A stretch of DNA of 64,000 bases from Paulinella micropora (Eukaryota; Cercozoa; Imbricatea; Euglyphida), in contig BJOX01000182.1 in assembly GCA_009731375.1 (NCBI GenBank), positions 494,090 through 558,089 of the forward strand, given 5' to 3'. The position numbers were made by a program, and so were the translations under genes. The notes under the pieces are model-generated. The model ran no database searches and was not told the origin of the DNA. It saw only the letters and a program-made list of their open reading frames with translations. Shown here piece after piece: positions 8,939-18,496 of the stretch (positions are counted from its first letter, which is position 1; every line of letters starts with the position of its first letter).

Positions 8939-9790
8939 TTAATCGCAATATAGTAGAGAAATTCTTTCTAAACTGGTTCTATCACTAGCAGTGTTGTTAA
9001 TTGCTAGGAATGAATAAGGTTCTGCCGTAGCATATTTAACCATATTGTAAAATTCTTTTTTAGTGAGAAAAGGACTTTCATATTCATCTGCCAGTCTGTC
9101 AAGTTCGCTTCTCCTTACTCCATTAAAATAATCATCCAATGGAAATTAATTCTTATTCTTCGTGGAAGTTGTGTATAACTCTGAGTTGCTACCCAGACTG
9201 ACACTTTAGCATGTGTTGAAGCGAAAAACAACTCGGTAAGCACTTCTGATTTGAGAAAAGTTTTACTCTGTGCGATGTCATCCAATAACAATAATATATT
9301 TGGTGCCTTCTTAAACCCTTTAGTTTTCATCAGTTCTTTTTGTTTGGTTAATATTTCTCTCATTAACTCAGGCTTATCTTCTTTGATTATGTCTTCTTTT
9401 TTAACTTGAGAGTGTCTTCCAAAATCGGGCACGGACTTAAGCAAAAGACTACTATTCTATCATAAAAACCTTTCAACATGTTCTTTTTGGCGAGTAGATT
9501 ACAAATCCGCCAGTACTTGCACATATAACCATAGTCCCCATTGCTGGCAATATTCCTTCCTTTTGAATAGGAAGCAATTCAACGCCATCTCTTTGTGTTT
9601 TAATTGGTTGTATTTCCAAGTCACTCTTAAATTTGGGCGGTTTTTTGCTATCTAACTCTGTTATTACTGGCCTGTCAATAGTAAATTCCTCGTGTGCTTT
9701 TTCTTTGTTGGTCTTCTCCAGATTCTGCTTCAAAAGTGTTTTTCGTGGCAACTTGTTTGCTGTTAATCCTTTATGTATAGATCTAGGCAT
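8939..9790 (-). pseudogene. FtsK/HerA (A32-type) DNA-packaging ATPase, frame-broken
   Basis: ATG at 9788-9790. The N-terminal part reads in one frame to GTMVICASTGG at about 9505-9540, the Walker A strand and loop, but the expected GK[ST] is disrupted by a small indel. A second frame (9115-9444) holds LLLLDDIAQ, a Walker B with acidic residues, and VWVATQSYTQLPRRIR, the sensor strand of the family. A third frame (8939-9139) holds the C-terminus (YFNGVRRSELDRLADEY and FYNMVKYATAEPYSFL). At least two frameshifts therefore break a gene of about 280 codons. In Polintons and virophages this enzyme pumps DNA into the capsid. It follows the preceding gene by only 7 bases, suggesting co-transcription. 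Confidence 0.8.
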
Positions 9791-9797
9791 TATTATA

Positions 9798-10231
9798 TTA
9801 TGGGTTTTGAAAATAGTTTGGATTATATCTATAATTATCATATTCAGCACCAAATGGTTGGGGTGGTGAAGCATAATTATAGAAATAAGGAGAGTAAGGA
9901 CTACCAAAAGCATAATTACTTGGAGGATTGACAAGCGGTTTAAAATCTTTTCTTTCAGGAAGAGTTTGAACTTGTCGCNNNNNNNNNNAAAGTTTCTAGT
10001 CAGTTTTCGTTTCATTTTTGGAAACTCTCTTTTTTCTTTTACTCTAGTCTGAATGACTGCCCTATTGTATTTATTCACCGTAAAGTGATTATTCGTGTTG
10101 CTATAAAGTGTGGTGTCTAGTGATTCAAAATCATTCTTGGTTGCTAGCACACGATCACGTCTTTGTTCGTTGCCTTTAATAAGTGGGTTTGTTTGCGAAG
10201 TGCCAATTCCACCATTTCGATCACTTGGCAT
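9798..10231 (-). CDS. PLV protein with Tyr/Pro-rich tail, unknown, contains a 10-N gap
   Basis: ATG at 10229-10231 (MPSDRNGGIGTSQTNPLIKG) overlaps the end of the upstream gene by 11 bases. The first 85 codons look like normal coding sequence; then ten N (9979-9988) hide the frame. Past the gap, the plausible frame is RQVQTLPERKDFKPL followed by a Tyr/Pro/Asn-rich tail (SPYSPYFYNYASPPQPFG) ending at TAA 9798-9800. A longer open frame through this region, with hydrophobic LLVVLTLLI, is out of phase and should be disregarded. The tail resembles late-domain or structural-protein tails, but no family is recognised. Confidence 0.5.
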
Positions 10232-12565
10232 TAGAAAAACGAATAAGTGCCAATAAGTCTTCTCTTTCATTGGCGGGAGATTTTCCCATAATCTTATCAA
10301 CCAATTTATCAATGCTTCTCATGCTATCAAACATTTGGTCATTAGTTGTTGCATTATCTGGATCTTCTTTTAAGTTATTCTGTGGCGGTTGAACAGGTTC
10401 CTCTACGAATGCTGCTGTTCGTGGATATGGTTGAGGTTGTGGTGCTGGTATTGGTTTTGGTTCAGGTGTTGGTTTAGGTTGTGGTGCTGGTGTTGGTTCA
10501 GGCATTGGGTTTGGGTCAGGCTTTGGTTCAGGTGCAGGTGTTAGACCTCTAGGTATCGCATTTTCAAATTCCGAATCCTTCAATTCTAAATCTTCTAATT
10601 GCTTCTCTTGTTCTGGTGTCAATTTCCCCCTCACTTCTTCATAAATTCTCTTATCTAATACGTCATCTACCTCTGCTATATCTGAATTACTAATCCCCTT
10701 TTTTAATGCTGGCCTTATAGCCTTTTCCCATCCACTAATAGGGTCGTCATAATCTGACAATGTCAAAGATATTTTCTTTCCAGTTTTATTTTTTAGCAAA
10801 TTAACAAACCCTTTCAAATGCTTCACTTGGGATGTCTTATTTTGAAGTATATCCAAGTTATTACCGAGTCCGATTGAATCCATAGGTGCTACTACCGTTT
10901 CTGTTTGATTTGGTGTGGGTTGAACCTCAACAATTATTTCCTTCTCTTTGTCTGCTGAAGTATTTTTTTGATTCATTGTATTTATTTTTTCTATAAAATT
11001 ATTAATTGTAGTTTCATTTGCTGGTGCGATAAGAGAATATCCTTTCACACCATCCGCTTTTTCTTGCGATTTCACCATTTGATTAAACAAATTTACCAAG
11101 TTTTCATATTGTTTGCTACATGTAGCAGGATTGGTGTCTTTATCAAACCTGCCCACATTATTCATAGCCCCAATCATAGAAGTTAATGTTTGATCTACAT
11201 TGTGTATAAAAGCATTGTATTTCGCATCTGGAGGTGTTAATTTAATAGTTTTCCAGAATTTCATCGCATCCAAATATGATACTCCACTACGAGCACGCCC
11301 CTGTGCTTGTAATGCCATTTTAGATATATCTGCTTTTGAGAACATTGCATTGTAATTGTCAGAAATAGTTTTGGCAACTTCTTCACTTGCCAATCCATTA
11401 CTCGTCAAATACTCTGTTATGTTAGTAATTCTTTCAAAGTATCGTTGGTCGGCGAAGTTTTGGACATTTTTATCACCAGTAGCATACAATAAATCATGTT
11501 CAAAAGCAATCAAATCCAAAGCATCTGCTGGTAGAATGTAAGGAAATTGCCACGAGTTCTATCTTCTAATTGAAGACGGCTTTCCACTCGTGTGCCCCCA
11601 CCATTATAATTACTTCCCGCAGTATGAAATCGTTTCTTCCAATTTAATAACAGCATCTGGTTGAGCAGTCCATATACTATACACGTGCGTTTGAAACGCA
11701 CCAAAAGCAACCGCGACCGTAGTTTCAACACCTCTTTTAAATGTCTGCCATGCCATCATTGTTGATACCTGTAAGCCTAATCTTCTCAACATATCATTCA
11801 ATACATAATCACCCATTCTTTGTTGTCCCGCTGCAATTAAACGAGGGTTAGGCGGAGGCAACGCTGGTGGTGCTTCGTTTCTCGTTAATGCTTCTAATGC
11901 CCTTCACCAGGTCTTCCCATCGCCGCGATAGTCATGGCACGAATTTGAGGATGATTAGCAGTAATAGTTAATAAGCGATTCCATGCCAATCTACTCACAC
12001 CATAATGACCAAGCCTTATAGCAGTATTCAGTATTCCACTTAATCTAGGACTCACAATTATATCTTGAATACTTTTAACAATTGCATCTACAAGTCTTGC
12101 CGTATCTCTCTGATTACCTGTTAATCTTGGCACAAGTGTTTTGTGTTCTTCCCCTATCTTCGCTTCAATCAAAGCATTCTCTGGGTTTTTCTGTTCATAT
12201 TCTAACCTGTTCTGTTCCCATTCTTTTAAGTCCCGTGCCTGCCATTGTTTGTTTTCTCTCTTCGCCGCCCTCCTTATTTCATTTTTGCCTTTTTCCAATA
12301 AATGTGTTAGCCCCTTACGAGTAAGTTTAACAAGTGTTTTTTTTTCTTCTTCCGTATATCCCCAACGATTTGTTAATTGCTCTATATCTCTATTCATTTG
12401 TTCAATATTTCTATTTATAAACTCAATATTCCACCTATCAATACCACTTGCTTCAATGGCAAGTCTATTTACTTGTTCTTCTATGGAAGCATTACCATAT
12501 TTTGTTTCAAATTCTTCAATGTCCATTTCATCTCTGAGATGTTCCTTTAATTGATTCAAATTCAT
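10221..12565 (-). pseudogene. Large PLV protein with phospholipase A2-like motif, frame-broken
   Basis: Four adjoining minus-strand frames appear to be pieces of one or two genes: 11894-12565 (charged helical N-terminus, ATG at 12563-12565), 11610-11861, 11510-11731 and 10221-11519. Near 11600-11620 a YCG sequence is followed, about 40 codons on, by ADALDLIAFEHDLLYATGD at about 11470-11530. The HD dyad followed by a tyrosine two residues later, with a preceding Gly-rich loop, is the arrangement of the calcium-loop/catalytic HD of PLA2 and of the PLA2 domains of some viral capsid proteins. Downstream is a helical region, then a Pro-rich spacer (PAPEPKPDPNPMPEPTPAP) and a conserved-looking end. 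It may be a minor virion protein. At least three frame breaks; an alternative is two separate genes splitting at about 11890. Confidence 0.55.
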
Positions 12566-12619
12566 ATTGTAGTATTTTTTTGACTTTAACTTCTGGTTCA
12601 ATATTTCGATCTTGTCCTT

Positions 12620-12793
12620 TCATTTTTCTATTGTTAGATCATCGTCTGCTTCTTCGTAAGTACGAGCATCTAATATTCTATCTGCCCTCTTTAATTCATG
12701 AGCCTTTGCTGTAATAAACTCAGTAGGCTGACTCTTATGTTCTCTTCTGACCTGATTGTAATAATCAAACCATTTTTTTTCTTGAAACTGCAT
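12620..12793 (-). CDS. Small PLV protein, 57 aa
   Basis: ATG at 12791-12793, start MQFQEKKWFDYYNQVRREHK; a charged helical protein ending in DDDLTIEK. Its TGA overlaps an ATG (ATGA, 12619-12622) that opens the frame leading, through an A7 run, into the N-terminus of the large PLA2-like gene. That implies a tight gene pair. No family recognised. Too short for many gene finders, but codon pattern and spacing support it. Confidence 0.5.
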   Translation of the reverse strand: MQFQEKKWFDYYNQVRREHKSQPTEFITAKAHELKRADRILDARTYEEADDDLTIEK

Positions 12794-12843
12794 TTTTTAT
12801 CTGCAACATAATATATCTTATATTATACGTAATATAAGATAGG
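12794..12843. promoter_or_regulatory. Divergent promoter region with perfect 12-bp palindrome
   Basis: Only 50 bases separate the minus-strand ATG at 12793 from the plus-strand ATG at 12844. Within them 12814-12825 (TATCTTATATTA) is the exact reverse complement of 12830-12841, with a 4-base loop. The palindrome is therefore centred between two diverging genes, as expected for an operator or bidirectional promoter. The role is inferred; only the symmetry is directly seen. Confidence 0.55.
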
Positions 12844-13067
12844 ATGGAAATAAAAAGGAAAAAACCAAAGACGAGGAGCAACTGGAGGAACTAGAACGGC
12901 TAGGGAAGGAAATTGACCAAATCCGCATCACTCAGAACTTAGTGAATAGAAACCCCAATATTTTTAGAAAACCTGAAAATATACTTTACCGCTTACCGCT
13001 ATCAGATAAGCAACGAGAAGCAATTTATAATAATATAATTAAAGAAGAGGGAAAAAGCGGGAGTTAA
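12844..13067 (+). pseudogene. Small PLV protein, about 74 codons, frameshift in A run
   Basis: ATG at 12844-12846 enters an A-rich stretch, after which a different frame is open to TAA 13065-13067 with a coherent charged protein (EEQLEELERLGKEID, then RKPENILYRLPLSDKQREAI). A one-base slip in the A runs at about 12850-12865 would join them. The 3' end overlaps the opposing gene by 66 bases. Unknown function; predicted N-terminal coiled coil. Confidence 0.45.
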
Positions 13068-13220
13068 ATATATGTTATTTATTGTTATATCATCTGTCCT
13101 TGCTTGTATTGAATTTGCTTCAATATGATCGCCGTATAATACTCCATCAATTTCTAAATCCTCATCCACTATGACAGAGCCGTAAAAATGATATGTCCAT
13201 GGATTGCCTAAATGGTTCAT
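13002..13220 (-). CDS. PLV ORF, 72 aa, possible beta-repeat protein
   Basis: ATG at 13218-13220. The first 50 residues (FYGSVIVDEDLEIDGVLYGD, then HIEANSIQA) alternate like a beta-helix or bactofilin-like fold, but this is only a pattern impression. The last third overlaps an opposing gene and is hydrophobic (LFFNYIIINCFSLLI), so the true end may have been lost. It is divergent from the next plus-strand gene, with about 50 bases between the starts. Confidence 0.35.
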   Translation of the reverse strand: MNHLGNPWTYHFYGSVIVDEDLEIDGVLYGDHIEANSIQARTDDITINNIYLTPAFSLFFNYIIINCFSLLI

Positions 13221-13271
13221 AATTCAATTCTATTATTTTATATTGTAGAATATATATTTAGTCTTTAAAAA

Positions 13272-13929
13272 ATGAATATATTTGGACGATCACAAGAACA
13301 GCAGACAAGAACAGCAGTCAATAGATACTAAAACTATTGCCATTACTGCTACTCCTACATTGACGAGAGTTATTCAAAATGCGTATAATTCAATCGCACT
13401 TAGATCAGCCATGACTGACACATCATTTACAACTCTGGACACATCTGGCACTGGTAGCAAAACAATCTCTAATCTTGGAGTTGGTCAATCTGTAATCGTT
13501 TCTTTTTCTGGCTGTTTAACAATGGCCGCAAATCCCGTGGGCAATTTGTCTTTTCAATTTCAATTTTATTTTGATGATGGTAAATATGCTTATAGTCTTG
13601 AAACAGAAATAATTGATTATTTTCTTGCTCTTAGCAATGAAGAGTTCAGTTGTGAATGGGCTGTCCAAAAAACAACAACGGCACAAGTTCTTTTGGCATG
13701 GCAGATTACAACTCCTAGCAATGCTATAAAAACGCAGACGGTTAAAATAACGGGTCGTATTGAAACTTATCCAACTAATAGAGTTTATGTAACATGTGCA
13801 GAAGGCGCGGACATTACATTGAATGTTTATTATAAATCAAGGAATGCTGACAAGCCTATTTCATACAACCCATCCTTTTTCAAAATTGATGTTATGAAGG
13901 ATATAGCACTGACCGCCGCTTACACGTGA
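13272..13929 (+). pseudogene. PLV beta-rich protein, possible virion component
   Basis: ATG at 13272-13274 (MNIFGRSQEQQTR) is followed by a break in the repeated AGAACAGCAG, after which a second frame is open to TGA 13927-13929. The remaining 210 residues are rich in Thr, Ser, Ile, Val and aromatic residues in alternating strands (for example VGQSVIVSFSGCLTM and FQFQFYFDDGKYAYS), with no charged helices. That composition fits a jelly-roll or fibre-like structural protein such as a minor capsid protein, but I do not recognise the family. Two bases beyond its stop, the opposing gene's coding sequence is already running (overlap 13920-13929). Confidence 0.5.
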
Positions 13930-14575
13930 AACCTGTCATACATATCTTTTAATGTTGTGAGTTTGCCCTCGTGTTGAGATAAAACATCGCGAAAAAATGT
14001 CTTATAATCTAACTTACCATATTTAAGAATAGGGCGTTGGTCTGGTGGTATGTGTGCGTATCTACTCTCGTGCCATTTCTTCATATCCTCCTGCATTATG
14101 GTGCGGTCTTCCACTTTCATATACAAGAAATTAAACGGGTCTTTTGATACTTTCAAATGTGCCGTTATTATTTCATAGCAACTATACCCGTTCTCGGGCG
14201 GATTTCGCTTTGCTTTAATCGGTGTTTTCTTTTCCTTCGTTGGTGTGGGCGCTTCTAAAACTGGCAATTCTTTTTTGTCAGTTCTTCTGCTACGTTAGCC
14301 TTGATTTCGGTGATGCCAGTTTCCTTCAAATCACTTTCTTCAAAGGGTGTATATTCTTCCGTTGTTTCTGGTTCATTATCAAAGATTTTTTTCATCGTAT
14401 CAACGGAGGGTAATAAAACTTCAACATTATCACCCCGCGGGGGTTGTTCGGGTCGGTATTTTTCGTAAAATGCGATAATTTCAGGTTTAAGTGATTTGCT
14501 TGTAGGCAGTTTTATATCGCTACTTAAATGAGTCCATTTTTCTATTTGGCTCAGATAATCTTTTTTGGTGGACAT
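13920..14575 (-). pseudogene. PLV protein, unknown, about 215 codons, one frame break
   Basis: ATG at 14573-14575 (MSTKKDYLSQIEKWTHL) opens a frame rich in Glu, Pro and Lys. It breaks at about 14265-14275 in a T/A run and continues in another frame (from PVLEAPTPTKEKKTPIK) to the stop at 13920. The C-terminal half contains a structured segment (GYSCYEIITAHLKVSKDPFN, then KYGKLDYKTFFRDVLSQ). Unknown function. It lies between the primase-helicase and the structural-type genes. Confidence 0.5.
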
Positions 14576-14618
14576 GTTATATATAAGCATAACAAAAAAA
14601 AATCCGTTTTTATATCGT

Positions 14619-14771
14619 TTATTCATCGTCGTCGTCGTCGTCAAAAGCCCATTCATTATCGCCATAAATAACCTTCCATTGATTTTTACATTCTTCTAAT
14701 GTTGGTAAATCTACGTATCAAACTCGCGTGCCTGCTTCCATCGTTTTCTTCTTTTCTACCACATTTGGCAT
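14619..14771 (-). pseudogene. Small acidic-tailed PLV ORF with internal TGA
   Basis: ATG at 14769-14771, then 17 codons, a TGA, and the same frame continues (YVDLPTLEECKNQWKVIYGD) to an Asp-rich tail and TAA at 14619-14621. A CGA-to-TGA change at a CpG would explain the stop. The Asp codons form a GAC repeat. About 50 codons if intact. Unknown function. It immediately follows the primase-helicase gene on the same strand. Confidence 0.4.
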
Positions 14772-14774
14772 TAG

Positions 14775-17064
14775 TTATCTAAGACTAGTCCAGAAACTGA
14801 CTCGCGAAGTGTGCGGGTCATTCGCATTTGCTTTATACACATCATACAATTCTTCTTTTGAAACCTCTTTACCAAAATGAATTCCTGGAAATTCATGTGT
14901 AATATATCCTAAGTTCAAGCAATCCAACCACCACTTTCTCAACTTTGAAAGAGATTTCACTTTTTGCTCTCGCAGCCCCTTTGTAATGATTGTTTCGCGA
15001 TCGTTAAAATCGCTGAGGTCTCTTTCAAGGAGAAACTTCGCCAGTCGTTGCCTGTCAATAGATCTAATATCTGTAATCACTTTTCTTTTCTCGTCTGGTT
15101 TCATAAGTGCCAGTTCATCAGAAACATCAAGGACTAGCCATCGTTGCTCTGTAGTGCCCGCCGGCACTACCCACTCTTCGTTTGAAGCAAGGACTAAGAA
15201 TAACATATTTTCTAATGTTAGATTTGGTAAATATTTTTGTTTAAGAGTGAGTGTGTTTTCTGATACAAGCTTCTGAATTGTTCCCGATCGTTCTTTATCA
15301 CCACCCCAAACCATTTCGTCCATAAATACTACGATTGCTTTTGCGAGTTGCGATTTGAAATTGCCCAATATTTCTTTAACGTTGGACGGCTGGAAGTAAT
15401 AATCGGCGCCTATTATATCTTTGAATATTTCAAGAATAATACCCTTTCCTGCTCGTTCAGTGCTTGTCAAAACTAATGATAAATGTAGATTTTGCCATGG
15501 CTTTTGGTAAATGCTCGCAAACATATCAAGCACCTTTTTATATATGTCCTGCCTTCCCCCACACCATCGGTTTAAGATATGTTGAAAAATGTTTCATTTT
15601 TTTCTTCTTCTGCCGTGAATGATTTCACGTCTCCTAATACGTCCGCTGGAATTTCAAAACCCTTAAACAAGTTATAAAACCCTTGTTTATTATTATCAAA
15701 GTATGCTTTGGATCAAAGATTACATCATTCACTTCGTGTCTTCTCGGGTGCGTAGTCCACATTTGATACAAATCAATAACGTTCAATTTAGCGGGGTTTT
15801 TACCTAGTGCTATCCAGTCCTCCTTTGATAGATTGGTCTTTACTCTTTTGTTTTTGAAGAATGATTCCATCGCTGATTCCGTCTTGTAGCGGAATACCTT
15901 TTTGTCTTTGGAATCAACATATTCTTCAATTATAGCAGGCTTGGCTAAATTAGCAAAAGTGTATGATTTATTCATCCAGGCCAAAGCAGTATCTATCAAC
16001 TCTGTGAATTTTTCTAAACTATTACATTCGCTGGCAAGTCGTCGCAGGTCATCAATCGTGTTGATATTATGGACGATAGGGGGCGATAGTTCATGAATTT
16101 TTATACTTTTACCCTCGCAAGTACTATCCTGGCAGTAGAAATACAGCCCATCTCTTCTCCATACTACATAGCAATTATCGCTTTTATTTTCTTCCCCGTT
16201 TATAATACATATTCGTGTCGCTATGGTTTTTAAAACAAACATTCTCTGCTTTATTTCAACAATTTCTACATTTGGTATTTTGCTGAGTATAATTTCGCGT
16301 ATTTCGTCCAATGTAATATGTTGATATCGCTTCAAAGTTGTATATTCGGGAATTTTGATGCGTAAAACGTTTTGTCATCGGGTCGCATAATCAGATAATC
16401 GTCAATTTTCACATCTTGTAGCAATTTCAAGGTGTTTGTTTTTGGGGTGTATGAATACGGAAGCAAAACACGATCGCTATCCTCTTTATGAGAGTAGATG
16501 GTGCGGAAAGCCCTGTTTTTGTTATACACAGAAATATCAAGTATGGTTCGCAATTCAATATTCTTGTCGGCTCGTTCAAATGTGAAACAGAGGTCGGGAT
16601 AATCTTTTTCAATCACCACTTCCACATACTTCCAAAACTCTTTTTGTGTTTCGCAGGTTTTTAAACACCAAGCCGTTATCGTAAGAAAAATGGCACGACA
16701 TTTTACCATTCTTGCTCGCATCTAAGTATTTGGCTTTTTTAGGATTATACTTCAAGCCAACATTAGCAAATACGTTTTCCATAAGTGTGTTCCACCGCTC
16801 ATACATTTTTTCTCGCGAGATTGATAATTCATCACCATCGATATCGGCAAACATTCGTTGGGGTTTGTTTTCCATTAATACTTCATGGTATTGCTTTTGT
16901 TCATCGGGCGTTTTTTCAATCAATTCAATAAAATCCTCTTGGCATGGCACGGTGGTAAATTGTTTATTCCCCCACTTGATAAGAATCGCATCAAGTGGTT
17001 TATCTCTCAGTGCTTCTTCTTGTTTCCAATACCATTGTTCATTGGTCAGTGTCGGTGCGGTCAT
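14775..17064 (-). pseudogene. Archaeo-eukaryotic primase fused to superfamily 3 helicase (replication protein), frame-broken
   Basis: ATG at 17062-17064 (MTAPTLTNEQWYW). Four consecutive frames cover about 760 codons. N-terminal part: RMFADIDGDE (about 16832-16860), an acidic primase metal site; SCHFSY (about 16690), the histidine motif; ISVYNKNRAFR (about 16505-16540), the third motif of AEP/PrimPol proteins. A cysteine-containing zinc segment follows (CYVVWRRDGLYFYCQDSTCE). The C-terminal part is an SF3/D5-type helicase: TERAGKGI Walker A (about 15434-15460), VVFMDEMVWGG Walker B (about 15301-15335), LVLASNEEWVVPAG motif C and a downstream arginine (QRWLVLD). In PLVs this protein primes and unwinds element DNA. 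Breaks lie at about 16.7, 16.33 and 15.53-15.64 kb. Confidence 0.85.
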
Positions 17065-17201
17065 GTTATATAGTCGCTCGGATCTTTTTAATAAAAATAA
17101 ATTAATTATTCTATATATCCGTATATCCATGTATGATAGAGTCCTTAATAGGAAATTACAATTTTTTATATATCGTTATGACAAAAAATGAATTCTTTTT
17201 T

Positions 17202-17453
17202 TTACTTATTCAAGCACCCGCATTTAATAAATCCTTTGAATTGTCCGCAAAGTTCGCAATACTTTAATCTATTTATTAAGCAGGCTTTGTGATAATACTT
17301 GTCCCTGTTCGGATACTTTTCCACAGTTTTTTTGGCATTGCCCTGTTGCTATTACAATAACAACAAAATTTAATGTTTGGATTGTCAAGGATGCGGATGA
17401 GCAATGATAGGTCTTCGTTCATTTTATCGTTTTTAAATCGCTTAATACATTCA
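17202..17453 (-). pseudogene. C-terminal half of a PLV zinc-finger protein, split by element A
   Basis: The piece begins at the insertion site (SECIKRFKNDKMNEDL) and contains CCYCNSNRA; after one frameshift it reads CELCGQFKGFIKCGC and stops at 17202-17204. The two cysteine pairs suggest a zinc ribbon. The 5' half lies at 27789-28045, beyond the 10.3 kb LTR element. Paired motifs of the type C-x-C...I.N followed by a (V)GS-C-I-.-F segment are familiar from viral zinc proteins, which supports the two pieces having been one gene. Confidence 0.65.
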
Positions 17454-17457
17454 GATC

Positions 17458-17674
17458 TGTACCATCCCCAACGATAGCTCAATGGAAGAGTAAGTCGGTA
17501 ATATAACCAAACACAGTCCTCAAAAAAGAGAATGATGTCTCGTTATATTAGCTCAGTGACGCAAAGACAAAAAGCCGCCAAAAGACCAGGATCAAATTGG
17601 CATTTCAGACGTGTCCGGCCAGACGAAATCTATAATAAGTTTTTTACCGGATAATTCGGGGGGTGATGTCCACA
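17458..17674 (-). repeat. 3' LTR of element A
   Basis: 217 bases, about 97 percent identical to 27568-27784. It shares conserved blocks with the LTRs of elements B and C, notably GAGCTAATATAACGAGACAT (minus strand), GTTTGGTTATATTACCGACT and the GCTATC...GGGGAT end. The TATAA-containing block may be the promoter TATA region. On the opposite strand it contains a 40-codon frame starting MMSRYISSV. Confidence 0.92.
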
Positions 17675-17688
17675 GTGCCCCCTCCCAG
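17675..17688 (-). other. Polypurine tract of element A
   Basis: On the minus strand CTGGGAGGGGGCAC directly abuts the 3' LTR, the position used to prime plus-strand DNA synthesis. Elements B (GGGAAGGGG before 51781) and C (GGAGGGGG at 35510-35521) have the equivalent tract. Confidence 0.65.
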
Positions 17689-18496
17689 TTTTTTATGGCG
17701 GAACTTCGTTTCCGACATAATACGCTTTGAACTGATTTCTTTTCTGACTAAGATTCGTTTAGAGTTATGTATGAAGATACATCAACCCACGAATTAGCCG
17801 TTATAAAACAACAATGATACTTGCCCCGGTACCAATCGTATATATACTCTAGCACATTCAGTATCTATATTAAAATCTTCCTCTTTCTTCTGTCGATAAG
17901 ATATTTGTGCAGTATGTCCAAGTATAATGTTTTATGGTTGAGTAATAGTGTAATGTCGCCATTTCCATATATATGTAATAACCGGTCGTCGGTTTCCATA
18001 AATACATTTACTTTTTGTGAAGACATACCCTTGTATAAATCGGTATCATTTAATATAGTGTCAGGTGATCAAGTCTGACGATTATATCCGAAGTTGGGTT
18101 GAGTGCGCCCTAACCTTGCGATATGCAGATACAAGTAGAGATCGATGGAATCCGGTGTAGCAGTTCATGTTATTAAAATATATCAGTTCTTGATTAGACT
18201 GTAGAGTCTTTAATGAGATCATCATTCTGGTACTAATGCGGGTCGTATCCAGGAAACACCATCGCTCACTCAAATAGCGATCACGTAACGGTGCTGTTTC
18301 GTGGCCGTCTCGTCTGTCTCTGCCGAAGCAAGAGAATAGAATGCCTATTTTTTGTCAGCTGTGTCTTGTTAATCTCTAGAAGAATGAATGCTGTAGTAGC
18401 TTTAATATCTAAGTAAGGTTGTCGGGACGATATTGGATCAATGCTATGTTCGCAATCGATCAGGTCCACAATACTTCTAGAGAAAAAAAATACTTA
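17689..18496 (-). other. 3' non-coding region of element A
   Basis: About 800 bases between the end of pol and the 3' LTR with no supportable gene. Several blocks are shared with the matching region of elements B and C, for example the AAGTAGAGATCG surroundings at 18130-18145 and GGTGTTTCCTGG at about 18250, showing that this non-coding region is conserved within the family. Confidence 0.6.

Noticed and set aside
9798-9980. Membrane protein suggested by LLVVLTLLISIIML in one minus-strand frame
   Set aside because: That frame is out of phase with the better Tyr/Pro-rich frame ending just before the ATPase; hydrophobicity comes from AT-rich antisense codons.
17458-17674. tRNA or SINE: TAGCTCAATGGAAGAG looks like an RNA polymerase III A box
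   Set aside because: The sequence is part of an LTR with a partner at 27568, TG...CA ends and a target duplication; no B box or cloverleaf can be drawn.
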